DNA of 45,049 bases from Verrucomicrobia bacterium 12-59-8 (lineage in GTDB: Bacteria > Verrucomicrobiota > Verrucomicrobiae > Verrucomicrobiales > Verrucomicrobiaceae): assembly GCA_002279765.1 (NCBI GenBank), contig NCCR01000054.1:1-45049 (forward strand). Reading direction: 5' to 3'. The notes beneath the pieces are model-generated. The model saw only the letters and a list, made by a program, of their open reading frames with translations. It searched no databases and was not told where the DNA came from. Both the position numbers and the translations under genes were made by a program. Shown one piece after another: positions 15,511 to 23,597 of this stretch (the first letter of the stretch is position 1; the number at the start of each line of letters is the position of its first letter).

Positions 15511-16533
15511 ATGAACAAGCTTGGTGCCATCACGACTCTGCTTGTGCTGACAGTGGCCGCGCCAGCCTCGAATCCCGCTGAGGCGGCCAAGAACACTCCG
15601 GCGAAAGCGGCCACCCCGGTGCAGCCGCCGAGCGAGGCGGAACTCCGCACTGGGAGCACTAAAAGCCTCGGCTTCCTGGCCAGGGAAGGAGAGGAATGGA
15701 TGACTGCTAAAAATTGCAATGGCTGTCATCACCTGCCTGAGTTGCTCTGGAGCCATCGCGAGGCGAAGCGGCGCGGATTTGTCGTGGATGCCAAAAAGTA
15801 CGACGAATGGCTCGAATGGGCGGTCGAACGTGCGACGGACAAGCGGCCGGGACTTGAGGAGGCCGCACTGATGATCTTAGCCCTGCCGGAGCGGTCCGCG
15901 CCAGAGCTGACGAAACTGCTCGCTGCTGAGCAAAAACCGGACGGTTCATGGAATCCTGCGGGGCAGTTTTCCGGCATGCAGAAACGCGGTGCGGGTGATG
16001 CGCGGGCCAACACCCTCCGACTCAGCCTGATCGCTCTCGCCACGCCACAGCATGCAGCGGCTGAGTCAGATGGGGCGCACACCAAGGCTGCTGCCATGCT
16101 GCAAAAGAAAGACGCTCCCTCCACCATGGAGTCGCTCGTCTTCCGGACGCTCTATGCACGCCGCTTTGGCAAACCGGAGGAAGCCGGTGCTTTGGTCAAA
16201 GACATCGTCCAACGGCAGCGCGGCGATGGTGGCTGGAGCTACATCCTCAGCGAAAACATGAGCGACGCTCTCGCAACCGGCGAGGTGCTGTACGTTTTGC
16301 AGGATAATGCTACTGATCCACCCACTGCGAACGCCATCGCTCGTGCCCAGCATTGGCTGCTTCAGACTCAGCGCGATGACGGCAGATGGTCCATCGACAT
16401 CACGCACATCAGCCAGGTTGACCGCAGCGGCCCCGCCAAAGCGAAATCCTTCAAGGACGCCACTGGCATCTACACCTACTGGGGCAGTTCGTGGGCCACG
16501 ATCGGCCTGCTGCAGGCAGTGCCTGTGAAGTAG
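15511..16533 (+). CDS. Exported single-haem c-type protein with squalene-cyclase-like repeats
   Basis: This 340-aa protein has a signal peptide (MNKLGAITTLLVLTVAAPAS) and a Pro/Ala linker, then one c-type haem motif C69-N-G-C72-H73. After that comes an all-helical region with repeated QW-like motifs: EQKPDGSWNPAGQF (about 136), QRQRGDGGWSYI (about 232) and QTQRDDGRWSID (about 290). This is the prenyltransferase/squalene-hopene cyclase alpha-toroid fold. The catalytic DxDD motif of cyclases is absent, so it is unlikely to cyclise terpenes. It probably acts as a periplasmic haem protein with a toroid binding scaffold. The ATG at 15511 was chosen because the signal peptide starts there. Function is not known. 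Confidence 0.75.
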   Translation: MNKLGAITTLLVLTVAAPASNPAEAAKNTPAKAATPVQPPSEAELRTGSTKSLGFLAREGEEWMTAKNCNGCHHLPELLWSHREAKRRGFVVDAKKYDEWLEWAVERATDKRPGLEEAALMILALPERSAPELTKLLAAEQKPDGSWNPAGQFSGMQKRGAGDARANTLRLSLIALATPQHAAAESDGAHTKAAAMLQKKDAPSTMESLVFRTLYARRFGKPEEAGALVKDIVQRQRGDGGWSYILSENMSDALATGEVLYVLQDNATDPPTANAIARAQHWLLQTQRDDGRWSIDITHISQVDRSGPAKAKSFKDATGIYTYWGSSWATIGLLQAVPVK

Positions 16534-16590
16534 CCGTGTCGTAGGTCGGTGCTTGCCGCGTGCAAAAACATCGCCTATTCCTCGCGTCCT

Positions 16591-16920
16591 ATGTCAGCCA
16601 TCCCCGCCGAATTTCCCGGAGTCACCGCCGTCACGAAAGCAAACGTCTATTTTGACGGCAAAGTCGTCAGCCACAGCATTTTGTTCCCAGACGGCAGCAA
16701 GAAAACCCTCGGTCTCATCTATCCCGGTGATTTCCATTTTGGCACCGCCAAGGCGGAGCGCATGGAGATCGTGGCCGGTGACTGCGTCGTGAAACTCGAC
16801 GGTGGAGATGCGAAGGCGGCTTACACAGGCGGTCAGTTCTTCGACGTTCCCGCCAACAGCGGCTTCGACATCACTGTCAGCTCCGGCATCTGCGAGTACA
16901 TTTGTTCGTTCCTGGATTGA
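16591..16920 (+). CDS. ppnP: Pyrimidine/purine nucleoside phosphorylase, cupin type
   Basis: This 109-aa single-domain protein matches the PpnP (formerly YaiE/DUF1255) cupin family. Diagnostic stretches are ANVYFDGKVVSHSILFPDGS, KTLGLIYPGDFHFGT, ERMEIVAGDC and a C-terminal ICEYICSFLD. PpnP phosphorolyses a broad range of nucleosides to the free base and ribose-1-phosphate in the cytoplasm (nucleoside salvage). Length is slightly above the E. coli protein. The gene stands alone with its own ATG after CTCGCGTCCT. An upstream in-frame start at 16549 is not supported because the extra 14 residues are not conserved-looking. Confidence 0.88.
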   Translation: MSAIPAEFPGVTAVTKANVYFDGKVVSHSILFPDGSKKTLGLIYPGDFHFGTAKAERMEIVAGDCVVKLDGGDAKAAYTGGQFFDVPANSGFDITVSSGICEYICSFLD

Positions 16921-16948
16921 ACCGGCTGCAGCGGGCGGCGTTACTTTC

Positions 16949-17010
16949 TTTACACATTCTTAACTCCACCCCCAGAGGCGTTCACTGGAGGCCGGGGCTT
17001 TTTAGGTGAT
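16949..17010 (+). promoter_or_regulatory. kup upstream control region with KdpE-like motif
   Basis: TTTACACATTCTTAAC (16949-16964) matches 15 of 16 bases of the sequence upstream of the second kdpD (26911-26926) and 11 of 16 upstream of the kdp operon (18978-18993). After exactly 16 unrelated bases, a second block (16981-17010, starting TTCACTGGAGGCC) matches 26943-26972 at 23 of 30 positions without gaps. Equal spacing suggests an activator site plus a core promoter used by potassium genes. KdpE is the obvious candidate regulator, by inference only. Confidence 0.6.
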
Positions 17011-17022
17011 CCTCCCATCGTC

Positions 17023-18969
17023 ATGAACGACACGACTGACAAACCCGCCCTCCACAAGCTTTCCACCACCACCCTCGTCATCGGGGCGCTGGGGGTGGTC
17101 TTCGGAGACATTGGCACAAGCCCGATCTATACGCTGAAGGAGTGCTTCAGCCCTCACAGCCCGCATCATGTGGCCGCCACGCACGCGAATCTGCTGGGTG
17201 TCGTCTCGCTGGTGCTATGGGCGCTGATCGTGCTTGTCTGCGTCAAGTATCTCGTCTTCGTGCTGCGTGCGGACAATAAAGGCGAGGGTGGTGTGCTCTC
17301 GCTCATGGCGCTGGCATCGCATGGCATGTCGGAGACGTTGAAACGCCGTACGGTGATCGTGCTGCTGGGCCTGTTTGGCGCGGCGTTGTTGTTTGGTGAT
17401 GGCATCATCACTCCTGCCATTTCCGTGCTCAGCGCCATCGAAGGTCTCAAGGATGGCGGATTGCTTGGCAAGCCGCCGACGGAGTTAGCTGCGGCATTGC
17501 GATGGGATGAGCACATGGAGTGGCTCATCATGGGCATCACCATCGTGATACTCATCGTACTGTTTTCGGTGCAGTTCCTCGGCACGGCGCGCATGGGGCG
17601 CTTTTTTGGTCCGATCACCGGCTTGTGGTTCGTGACACTTGCGGCGCTTGGTGTGTCGCACTTGATTCACGGTCCGGAAATCCTCGCGGCATTCAATCCC
17701 TGGCATGGCTGGCACTTTTTGACCACTGGCGGCCACCAATCTTTTGTGATTCTCGGCAGTGTGTTTCTGGCCGTCACGGGGGGGGAGGCGCTGTATGCCG
17801 ACATGGGCCATTTTGGTGCCGGGCCGATTCGCCGGGGCTGGTTTTCGCTCGTGCTGCCGGCGCTGGCATTGAACTACCTCGGCCAGGGGGCGCTGCTCAT
17901 GCAGCAGCCGGATCTGGCGCACGCGCCTTTCTTCCAAATGGCCCCCGCGTGGGCCACGCTGCCGCTCGTGCTGCTCGCTACCGCCGCGACGGTGATTGCA
18001 TCGCAAGCGCTCATCACCGGCACCTACTCGCTGACGCTGAGCGCTGTGCAGTTGGGCTATTTGCCGCGTCTTAGCATTCGCCATACGTCGGAGCATGCTC
18101 AGGGTCAGATCTACATCCCGCTGGTGAACTGGGTGCTCATGCTGGCATGCCTCACCCTGGTGCTGGCCTTCCGTAACTCGACGAATCTCGCCGCTGCGTA
18201 TGGCGTGGCCGTGACGATGACCATGCTCATCACTACCTTCCTGTTTTATTTTGCCGCACGACATCTGTGGCAGTGGTCGCTGCTCAAGACACTACCGCTG
18301 TGTCTGTTGTTTGCCGTGATCGAGATCGCCTTTCTCAGCGCCAACCTGGTGAAATTCTTCGACGGCGGCTGGTTCCCTCTCGTGGTCGGTGTGATCATTT
18401 TCACCCTCATGACGACCTGGGCCACAGGCCGCCGCCTGGTGCGTGCCTCGATGGAAAAAAGTGCGCTCACTCAGGAAACACTGTGCCAAAGCATCAAGCG
18501 CAGCCCTCCTATCACTGTGCCCGGCACCGCCATTTTCATGTCGAGCACCAGCGGGCGCGCGCCCATCGCCCTGCTGCACAGTTTGAAACACTACCGGGCC
18601 ATCCATGAGCGGGTCATCTTCATGACGTTGATCACCGAGGACGAGCCTTGGGTGCCGCCGGGTCGCCGCGTGGAAGTCGAAAAGATTGCCGAAGGTTTCT
18701 GGCGCGTGACAGGCCGCTACGGTTTCATGCAAAAGCCCAATGTGCCGCGCCTGCTGCACCACTGCAGCAATCAAGGCCTCGAAGTCGTGGCGGAGAAGGC
18801 GACCTTTTTCCTGGGCCGCGAAATCATCGTTCCAAGTCCGAAGCCCGGCATGGTGATATGGCGCGAACACCTCTTTGCTTTCGCCAGCAAGCTGGCGCAG
18901 CAGCCCGCGACCTACTTTCAGATTCCCGTGGGCCGGGTGATCGAGCTGGGTCAGCAGGTGGAGATTTAA
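17023..18969 (+). CDS. kup: Kup-family low-affinity potassium transporter
   Basis: The 648-aa protein has the KUP hallmark N-terminus (ALGVVFGDIGTSPIYTLKEC). About 12 membrane helices follow, with the conserved GVLSLMALASHG, FGDGIITPAISVLSAIEG and GGEALYADMGHFG elements, and a soluble C-terminal domain of about 150 residues. It imports K+ together with H+ across the inner membrane. Length matches the family. It lies upstream of the complete kdp operon on the same strand but has its own control region. The 82-base gap to the next small gene contains another motif and a hairpin, so kup is probably a separate transcript. Location beside kdp suggests coordinated potassium uptake. Confidence 0.95.
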   Translation: MNDTTDKPALHKLSTTTLVIGALGVVFGDIGTSPIYTLKECFSPHSPHHVAATHANLLGVVSLVLWALIVLVCVKYLVFVLRADNKGEGGVLSLMALASHGMSETLKRRTVIVLLGLFGAALLFGDGIITPAISVLSAIEGLKDGGLLGKPPTELAAALRWDEHMEWLIMGITIVILIVLFSVQFLGTARMGRFFGPITGLWFVTLAALGVSHLIHGPEILAAFNPWHGWHFLTTGGHQSFVILGSVFLAVTGGEALYADMGHFGAGPIRRGWFSLVLPALALNYLGQGALLMQQPDLAHAPFFQMAPAWATLPLVLLATAATVIASQALITGTYSLTLSAVQLGYLPRLSIRHTSEHAQGQIYIPLVNWVLMLACLTLVLAFRNSTNLAAAYGVAVTMTMLITTFLFYFAARHLWQWSLLKTLPLCLLFAVIEIAFLSANLVKFFDGGWFPLVVGVIIFTLMTTWATGRRLVRASMEKSALTQETLCQSIKRSPPITVPGTAIFMSSTSGRAPIALLHSLKHYRAIHERVIFMTLITEDEPWVPPGRRVEVEKIAEGFWRVTGRYGFMQKPNVPRLLHHCSNQGLEVVAEKATFFLGREIIVPSPKPGMVIWREHLFAFASKLAQQPATYFQIPVGRVIELGQQVEI

Positions 18970-18977
18970 GCCGTGCG

Positions 18978-18993
18978 TTAACGCTTTTTTGAC
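18978..18993 (+). promoter_or_regulatory. Candidate KdpE site upstream of the kdp operon
   Basis: TTAACGCTTTTTTGAC agrees at 12 of 16 bases with the motif before the second kdpD and 11 of 16 with that before kup. The following 16 bases are again unrelated, and a TTAACT element begins at 19010, mirroring the TTYACT element at the same spacing in the other two regions. The approximate consensus is TTWACRC-W-TTYTTRAC, with W or Y positions as observed in the three sites. Confidence 0.45.
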
Positions 18994-19010
18994 GCTTCAG
19001 GCAGGGCCTT

Positions 19011-19031
19011 TAACTCACTTTTCGTGAGTTA
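19011..19031 (+). promoter_or_regulatory. Hairpin in the kdp leader
   Basis: TAACTCAC (19011-19018) pairs perfectly with GTGAGTTA (19024-19031) around TTTTC. It lies 20 bases before the first small open frame, between the candidate KdpE site and the ribosome-binding sequence (GGGAGGGTGGGG). It could be a leader stem or an operator half-site pair; there is no T-run, so it is not a terminator. Confidence 0.5.
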
Positions 19032-19051
19032 TGCGGGAGGGTGGGGATGTC

Positions 19052-19135
19052 ATGAACGACCTCATCTACCTCGGCCTCACACTGGCCTGCTTCATCTTCT
19101 GTGGCCTCTACGTGCGCGGCTGCGAAACCCTTTAA
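19052..19135 (+). CDS. 27-aa single-span membrane peptide preceding kdpF
   Basis: The frame ATG 19052 to TAA 19133-19135 encodes MNDLIYLGLTLACFIFCG followed by LYVRGCETL. It is one hydrophobic helix with a short positively charged end. A strong GGGAGGGTGGGG ribosome-binding region precedes it. I recall similar tiny frames ahead of kdpF in other bacteria, usually unannotated; this was not checked. It is 12 bases upstream of kdpF and on the same transcript, so it may be an additional small subunit or a regulator of the Kdp complex. It is distinct from KdpF, which follows. Confidence 0.6.
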   Translation: MNDLIYLGLTLACFIFCGLYVRGCETL

Positions 19136-19147
19136 TTCACCCGCGCC

Positions 19148-19231
19148 ATGGAAACCATCCTCGTCGGGCTGATCGCCCTCCCCCTGCTCGCTTACCTCAT
19201 GGTGGCGATGCTGCGTCCTGAAAAATTCTAA
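19148..19231 (+). CDS. kdpF: KdpF, small subunit of the Kdp potassium ATPase
   Basis: The 27-aa frame METILVGLIALPLLAYLM followed by VAMLRPEKF is a single membrane helix. It ends with LRPEKF, the hallmark of KdpF. KdpF stabilises the KdpABC complex by binding along KdpA in the inner membrane. It ends 12 bases before kdpA. Confidence 0.88.
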   Translation: METILVGLIALPLLAYLMVAMLRPEKF

Positions 19232-19243
19232 CTCTGACCCGCC

Positions 19244-20956
19244 ATGCACTCCACAGACTGGCTGCAATTCGTCCTTTATCTGGGCCTCCTCGCGCTCATC
19301 ACGAAACCGATGGGTCTGTATCTCATGCAGGTGCTCGATGCTGACGGGCGCACCTGGATCGACCCGCTCCTTAAACCGGTGGAAAAGCTCACCTACAAGC
19401 TGATTGGCATTGATCCAAAGCGGGAACAATCGTGGCAGATGTACACCTTTGCCATGCTGGCTTTCAGCCTCGTGGGTGTCGTGTTCACGTATGCGATCCT
19501 GCGTCTGCAGGATGTGCTGCCGCTCAATCCTCAGGGCCTGCCGGCGTTGAGCCATCACCTAGCCTTCAACACTGCGGTCAGTTTCACGACCAACACCAAC
19601 TGGCAGAGTTACGGTGGTGAGACCACGATGTCCTACTTCTCGCAGATGGTGGGGCTAACGTTTCATAACTTCGTCTCCGCCGCCGTCGGCATTGGCATCG
19701 CAGCGGCTCTGGTGCGTGGCATTGCGCGCAGTTCAGTGAAGACGGTCGGCAACTTCTGGGCCGATCTCGTGCGCGTCACCTATTACCTCCTGCTGCCAAT
19801 CTGCATCGTCTTTGCGATCTTCCTCCTCTCGCAGGGCATGATCCAAAACTTTGATGGCTTCACGAAGGTGAAGACGCTCGAAGGCGCGGAGCAGGTGATC
19901 GCACAGGGACCGATGGCCTCGCAGGTGGCGATCAAGATGCTTGGTACCAATGGCGGTGGCTTTATGAATGCGAACGCCTCGCATCCCTTCGAAAATCCGA
20001 CGCCGCTCTCGAACTTTGTGCAGATGCTCTCGATTTTCTCGATCGGCAGCGGGCTAACCTACTACCTCGGACGCTTGGTCAAAAACCAGTCGCACGGCTG
20101 GGCCGTCTGGGCCGCCATGATGGTGCTGGTTGTCGGCGGGGTGCTCGTCTGCGCGCACTTTGAAGCCGCCGGTAATCCAATCCACCAGCAACTCGGCATC
20201 GCCGCTACGGATGGCAACATGGAGGGCAAGGAGGTGCGCTTTGGCATCTTCAACTCAGCGCTGTTTGCCACCATCACTACTGCAGCATCCTGCGGCGCGG
20301 TGAATTCGATGCATGACTCGTTCACCGCAATCGGCGGACTCGTGCCGCTTTTCATGATCGAGCTCGGCGAGGTCGTCATCGGCGGTGTGGGCGCAGGTTT
20401 GTACGGCATGCTCGTGTTTGTCATCCTAGCGGTCTTCATCGCGGGTCTCATGGTGGGCCGCACGCCGGAGTATCTGGGCAAGAAGATCCAGGCGAAGGAG
20501 GTCAAGCTCTGCATGCTCACGCTGCTGGTGCTCACACTCAGCATCCTCGGATTCACCGCCTGGGCCTGTGTGAGCGGCTGGGGCGTGGCCGGTCTGAACA
20601 ACAGCGGCCCGCATGGCTTCAGCGAGATGTTGTATGCCTACAGCTCCGCCACTGGCAACAACGGCAGCGCATTTGCAGGTCTCACGGCCAACGCCCCCTG
20701 GTATAACACCACGCTCGGCATCGCCATGCTCATCGGCCGCTTCCTCATGATCGTCCCTATCATGGCGCTGGCAGGATCGCTCGCGGGCAAACAAGCCGTG
20801 CCTCCCAGCGCGGGTACGTTTCCGGTCAATGGAGCCACCTTCACCGTGCTGCTCATCGGCACCGTGCTGCTCATTGGCGCTCTCAATTTCCTGCCTGCAC
20901 TCGCACTTGGACCCATCGTTGAGCACTTCCTCACGACCCAGGGCAGGCTGTTCTAA
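19244..20956 (+). CDS. kdpA: Potassium-transporting ATPase subunit KdpA
   Basis: The 570-aa membrane protein is the ion-selective channel-like subunit of the high-affinity Kdp pump. The family elements are present: AFNTAVSFTTNTNWQSYGGE (first P-loop region), GTNGGGFMNANASHPFENP with the second filter, FATITTAASCGAVNSMHD (third) and AYSSATGNNGSAFAG (fourth). About ten membrane helices can be drawn. It is followed after 18 bases by kdpB. Length is typical and no defect is visible. Confidence 0.97.
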   Translation: MHSTDWLQFVLYLGLLALITKPMGLYLMQVLDADGRTWIDPLLKPVEKLTYKLIGIDPKREQSWQMYTFAMLAFSLVGVVFTYAILRLQDVLPLNPQGLPALSHHLAFNTAVSFTTNTNWQSYGGETTMSYFSQMVGLTFHNFVSAAVGIGIAAALVRGIARSSVKTVGNFWADLVRVTYYLLLPICIVFAIFLLSQGMIQNFDGFTKVKTLEGAEQVIAQGPMASQVAIKMLGTNGGGFMNANASHPFENPTPLSNFVQMLSIFSIGSGLTYYLGRLVKNQSHGWAVWAAMMVLVVGGVLVCAHFEAAGNPIHQQLGIAATDGNMEGKEVRFGIFNSALFATITTAASCGAVNSMHDSFTAIGGLVPLFMIELGEVVIGGVGAGLYGMLVFVILAVFIAGLMVGRTPEYLGKKIQAKEVKLCMLTLLVLTLSILGFTAWACVSGWGVAGLNNSGPHGFSEMLYAYSSATGNNGSAFAGLTANAPWYNTTLGIAMLIGRFLMIVPIMALAGSLAGKQAVPPSAGTFPVNGATFTVLLIGTVLLIGALNFLPALALGPIVEHFLTTQGRLF

Positions 20957-20974
20957 TCCCTCATCCTCACGTAC

Positions 20975-22996
20975 ATGTCCCACAAACCCACATCTCTCTT
21001 TGATGCTTCCATCCTCGTTCCGGCCATCGGCGAGTCGTTCAAGAAGCTCGATCCGCGTCTGATGGTGAAGAACCCTGTCATGTTCGTCACGCTCGTCGGC
21101 TCGGTCCTTACCACCGTGAGTATCTTCACCGCCAAGGCTGACCACGGCTTCATCATTCAGCTCAGCATCTGGCTCTGGTTCACCGTGCTCTTCGCCAACT
21201 TCGCCGAAGCTGTCGCGGAAGGCCGTGGCAAGGCGCAGGCGGCCAGCCTGCGTGCAGCGCGCAAGGATACCCTCGCGCGCCGTTTGAAAAACGGCGTCGA
21301 AACCACCGTGCCTGCTCCTGCACTCGAAAAAGGCGATCTCGTGGTCTGCGAGACTGGGGATGTGATTCCCGCCGATGGCGAAGTCATCGAAGGCATCGCC
21401 AGTGTTGATGAAGCCGCCATCACCGGTGAATCTGCGCCCGTCATTCGCGAGAGCGGGGGCGACCGCAGCGCTGTCACCGGCGGCACACGCGTCATTAGCG
21501 ACCGCATCGTCATCCGCATCACCTCGGAGAAGGGCAACACCTTTATTGATCGCATGATCTCGATGGTGGAAGGCGCACAACGCCAGAAAACGCCGAACGA
21601 AATCGCCCTCACGATTCTGCTGTCCGCGATGACGCTCATCTTCCTGCTGGTCTGCATCACGCTGCGGCCCTTCGGCATCTATTCAGGAGTAGAATTCTCC
21701 ACGCCGGTTCTCATCGCATTGCTCGTGTGCCTGATTCCCACCACCATCGGCGGCCTGCTCAGCGCCATCGGCATCAGCGGCATCGACCGTCTCATCCGTC
21801 GCAACGTCATGGCCACTTCTGGACGTGCTGTGGAGGCTGCGGGAGACATTGATGTGCTCCTGCTCGACAAGACCGGCACCATCACCATTGGCAACCGCAT
21901 GGCGTCCGATTTTCTTCCCGCCCCTGGCATCACCGAGCAGGAACTCGCCGACGCCGCGCAGCTCGCCTCCCTGGCCGATGAAACGCCCGAAGGCCGCAGC
22001 ATCGTCGTGCTCGCAAAGGAGAAGTTCAACATCCGTGGCCGCGAACTTGCCGAACCCCATGCCGTCTTCGTTCCCTTCACTGCTCAGACTCGCATGAGCG
22101 GAGTCGATCTCGATGGCCGAAGCATTCGCAAAGGCGCAGCGGATTCCATCAAAAATCACATCGAAGGCCTAGGTGGTGTTTATCCACCGGAAGTCGCCAA
22201 TGTCGTCGAGGCTGCCTCCCGCGCCGGACGCACACCGCTTGTTGTGTGCGAATCCAGCAAGGTGCTCGGAGTCGTCGAACTCAAGGACGTCGTCAAAGGC
22301 GGTATCAAGGAGCGCTTTGCCCAGCTGCGCAAAATGGGCATCCGCACCGTGATGATCACGGGTGACAATCCCATGACCGCCGCCGCCATTGCCGCCGAGG
22401 CAGGTGTCGATGACTTCATGGCCCAGGCCACGCCCGAGGACAAACTGCGCCGCATCCGCGCTGAGCAGGCCGAAGGCCATCTTGTGGCCATGACTGGTGA
22501 CGGCACGAATGACGCACCCGCTTTGGCCCAGGCCGATGTCGGCGTGGCCATGAACACCGGCACGCAGGCCGCCCGCGAGGCCGGCAACATGGTCGATCTC
22601 GACAGCAATCCGACGAAGCTCATTGAGATCGTTGAGATCGGCAAACAGCTCCTCATGACGCGCGGCTCGCTCACTACGTTCAGTATCGCCAATGACATCG
22701 CCAAATACTTCGCCATCATCCCGGCGATGCTCATGGTCACGTTTCCCGCGATCAGCCCGCTGAATATCATGGGCCTGGCCAGTCCGCAGAGCGCCATCCT
22801 GAGCGCCGTCATCTTCAATGCGCTCGTCATCATCGCGCTTATTCCGCTCGCACTGAAAGGTGTGCCGTATCGTGCCGCTGGTGCTGCCGCCGTGCTGCAG
22901 CGCAACCTGCTCATCTACGGCCTTGGCGGCATGCTTGTCCCCTTTATCGGCATCAAGGCCATTGATGTCATCGTCGCCACCCTTCACCTCGCTTAA
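20975..22996 (+). CDS. kdpB: Potassium-transporting P-type ATPase subunit KdpB
   Basis: The 673-aa P-type ATPase has the actuator motif TGES (in [11 protein letters not shown]), the phosphorylation motif DKTGT with D298, [12 protein letters not shown], and the hinge [20 protein letters not shown]. Membrane helices flank the cytoplasmic domains (for example [17 protein letters not shown]). It hydrolyses ATP to drive K+ through KdpA. Every diagnostic element is present and the length is normal for KdpB. Confidence 0.97.
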   Translation: MSHKPTSLFDASILVPAIGESFKKLDPRLMVKNPVMFVTLVGSVLTTVSIFTAKADHGFIIQLSIWLWFTVLFANFAEAVAEGRGKAQAASLRAARKDTLARRLKNGVETTVPAPALEKGDLVVCETGDVIPADGEVIEGIASVDEAAITGESAPVIRESGGDRSAVTGGTRVISDRIVIRITSEKGNTFIDRMISMVEGAQRQKTPNEIALTILLSAMTLIFLLVCITLRPFGIYSGVEFSTPVLIALLVCLIPTTIGGLLSAIGISGIDRLIRRNVMATSGRAVEAAGDIDVLLLDKTGTITIGNRMASDFLPAPGITEQELADAAQLASLADETPEGRSIVVLAKEKFNIRGRELAEPHAVFVPFTAQTRMSGVDLDGRSIRKGAADSIKNHIEGLGGVYPPEVANVVEAASRAGRTPLVVCESSKVLGVVELKDVVKGGIKERFAQLRKMGIRTVMITGDNPMTAAAIAAEAGVDDFMAQATPEDKLRRIRAEQAEGHLVAMTGDGTNDAPALAQADVGVAMNTGTQAAREAGNMVDLDSNPTKLIEIVEIGKQLLMTRGSLTTFSIANDIAKYFAIIPAMLMVTFPAISPLNIMGLASPQSAILSAVIFNALVIIALIPLALKGVPYRAAGAAAVLQRNLLIYGLGGMLVPFIGIKAIDVIVATLHLA

Positions 22997-23000
22997 CATC

Positions 23001-23585
23001 ATGAAAGCCCTCGTTTCCGAACTTCGCCCAGCCATCGCCGCCACGCTCGTGCTCGCGGTTGTCACCTGCGGCGTGTATCCGCTCATCGTCACCGGCGTTG
23101 CCCAGGCCGCTTTCAAAGACAAAGCTCACGGCAGCCTCCTCACGGATAAGGACGGCATCGTGCGCGGTTCTGCGTTGATTGGCCAGAACTTCACGGCTGC
23201 TCAATACTTCCATCCGCGCCCCAGCGCTGCAGGTTCCGGGTATGACGCCGCCAACTCCAGCGGCAGCAATCTTGGGCCGACCTCGCAAAAGCTGAATGAC
23301 GCGATCAAAGAGCGCCTCGCAGCTTACCGCGCCGCAAACGGTCTTAGCGACAAAGCTGCGGTTCCTGCTGACGCTGTCACCGCCTCCGGTAGCGGTCTTG
23401 ATCCGCACATCAGTTTGAAGAACGCCGAGCTGCAAACCGACCGCGTCGCGAAGGCGCGCAATCTCAGCGTCGAGAAGGTCAAAGAACTCATCGCGGCCAG
23501 CACCAGCAGGCCCGGCTTCGGCGTTCTGGGTGGTGCAGGTGTCAATGTATTGAAGTTGAATCTGAGTCTCGATGCCTTGAAGTAA
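23001..23585 (+). CDS. kdpC: Potassium-transporting ATPase subunit KdpC
   Basis: The 194-aa protein has one N-terminal membrane helix ([20 protein letters not shown]). A periplasmic domain follows with the KdpC signatures [48 protein letters not shown] and a C-terminal [10 protein letters not shown]. The start at 23001 follows kdpB after 4 bases. KdpC is needed for assembly and substrate affinity of the pump. Complete. Confidence 0.96.
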   Translation: MKALVSELRPAIAATLVLAVVTCGVYPLIVTGVAQAAFKDKAHGSLLTDKDGIVRGSALIGQNFTAAQYFHPRPSAAGSGYDAANSSGSNLGPTSQKLNDAIKERLAAYRAANGLSDKAAVPADAVTASGSGLDPHISLKNAELQTDRVAKARNLSVEKVKELIAASTSRPGFGVLGGAGVNVLKLNLSLDALK

Positions 23586-23597
23586 CCGACGCAGGCC

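Noticed and set aside
16921..17022. Potassium or c-di-AMP riboswitch ahead of kup
   Set aside because: Only about 100 bases are available and no stem array of the required size is visible; the conserved blocks look like promoter DNA.
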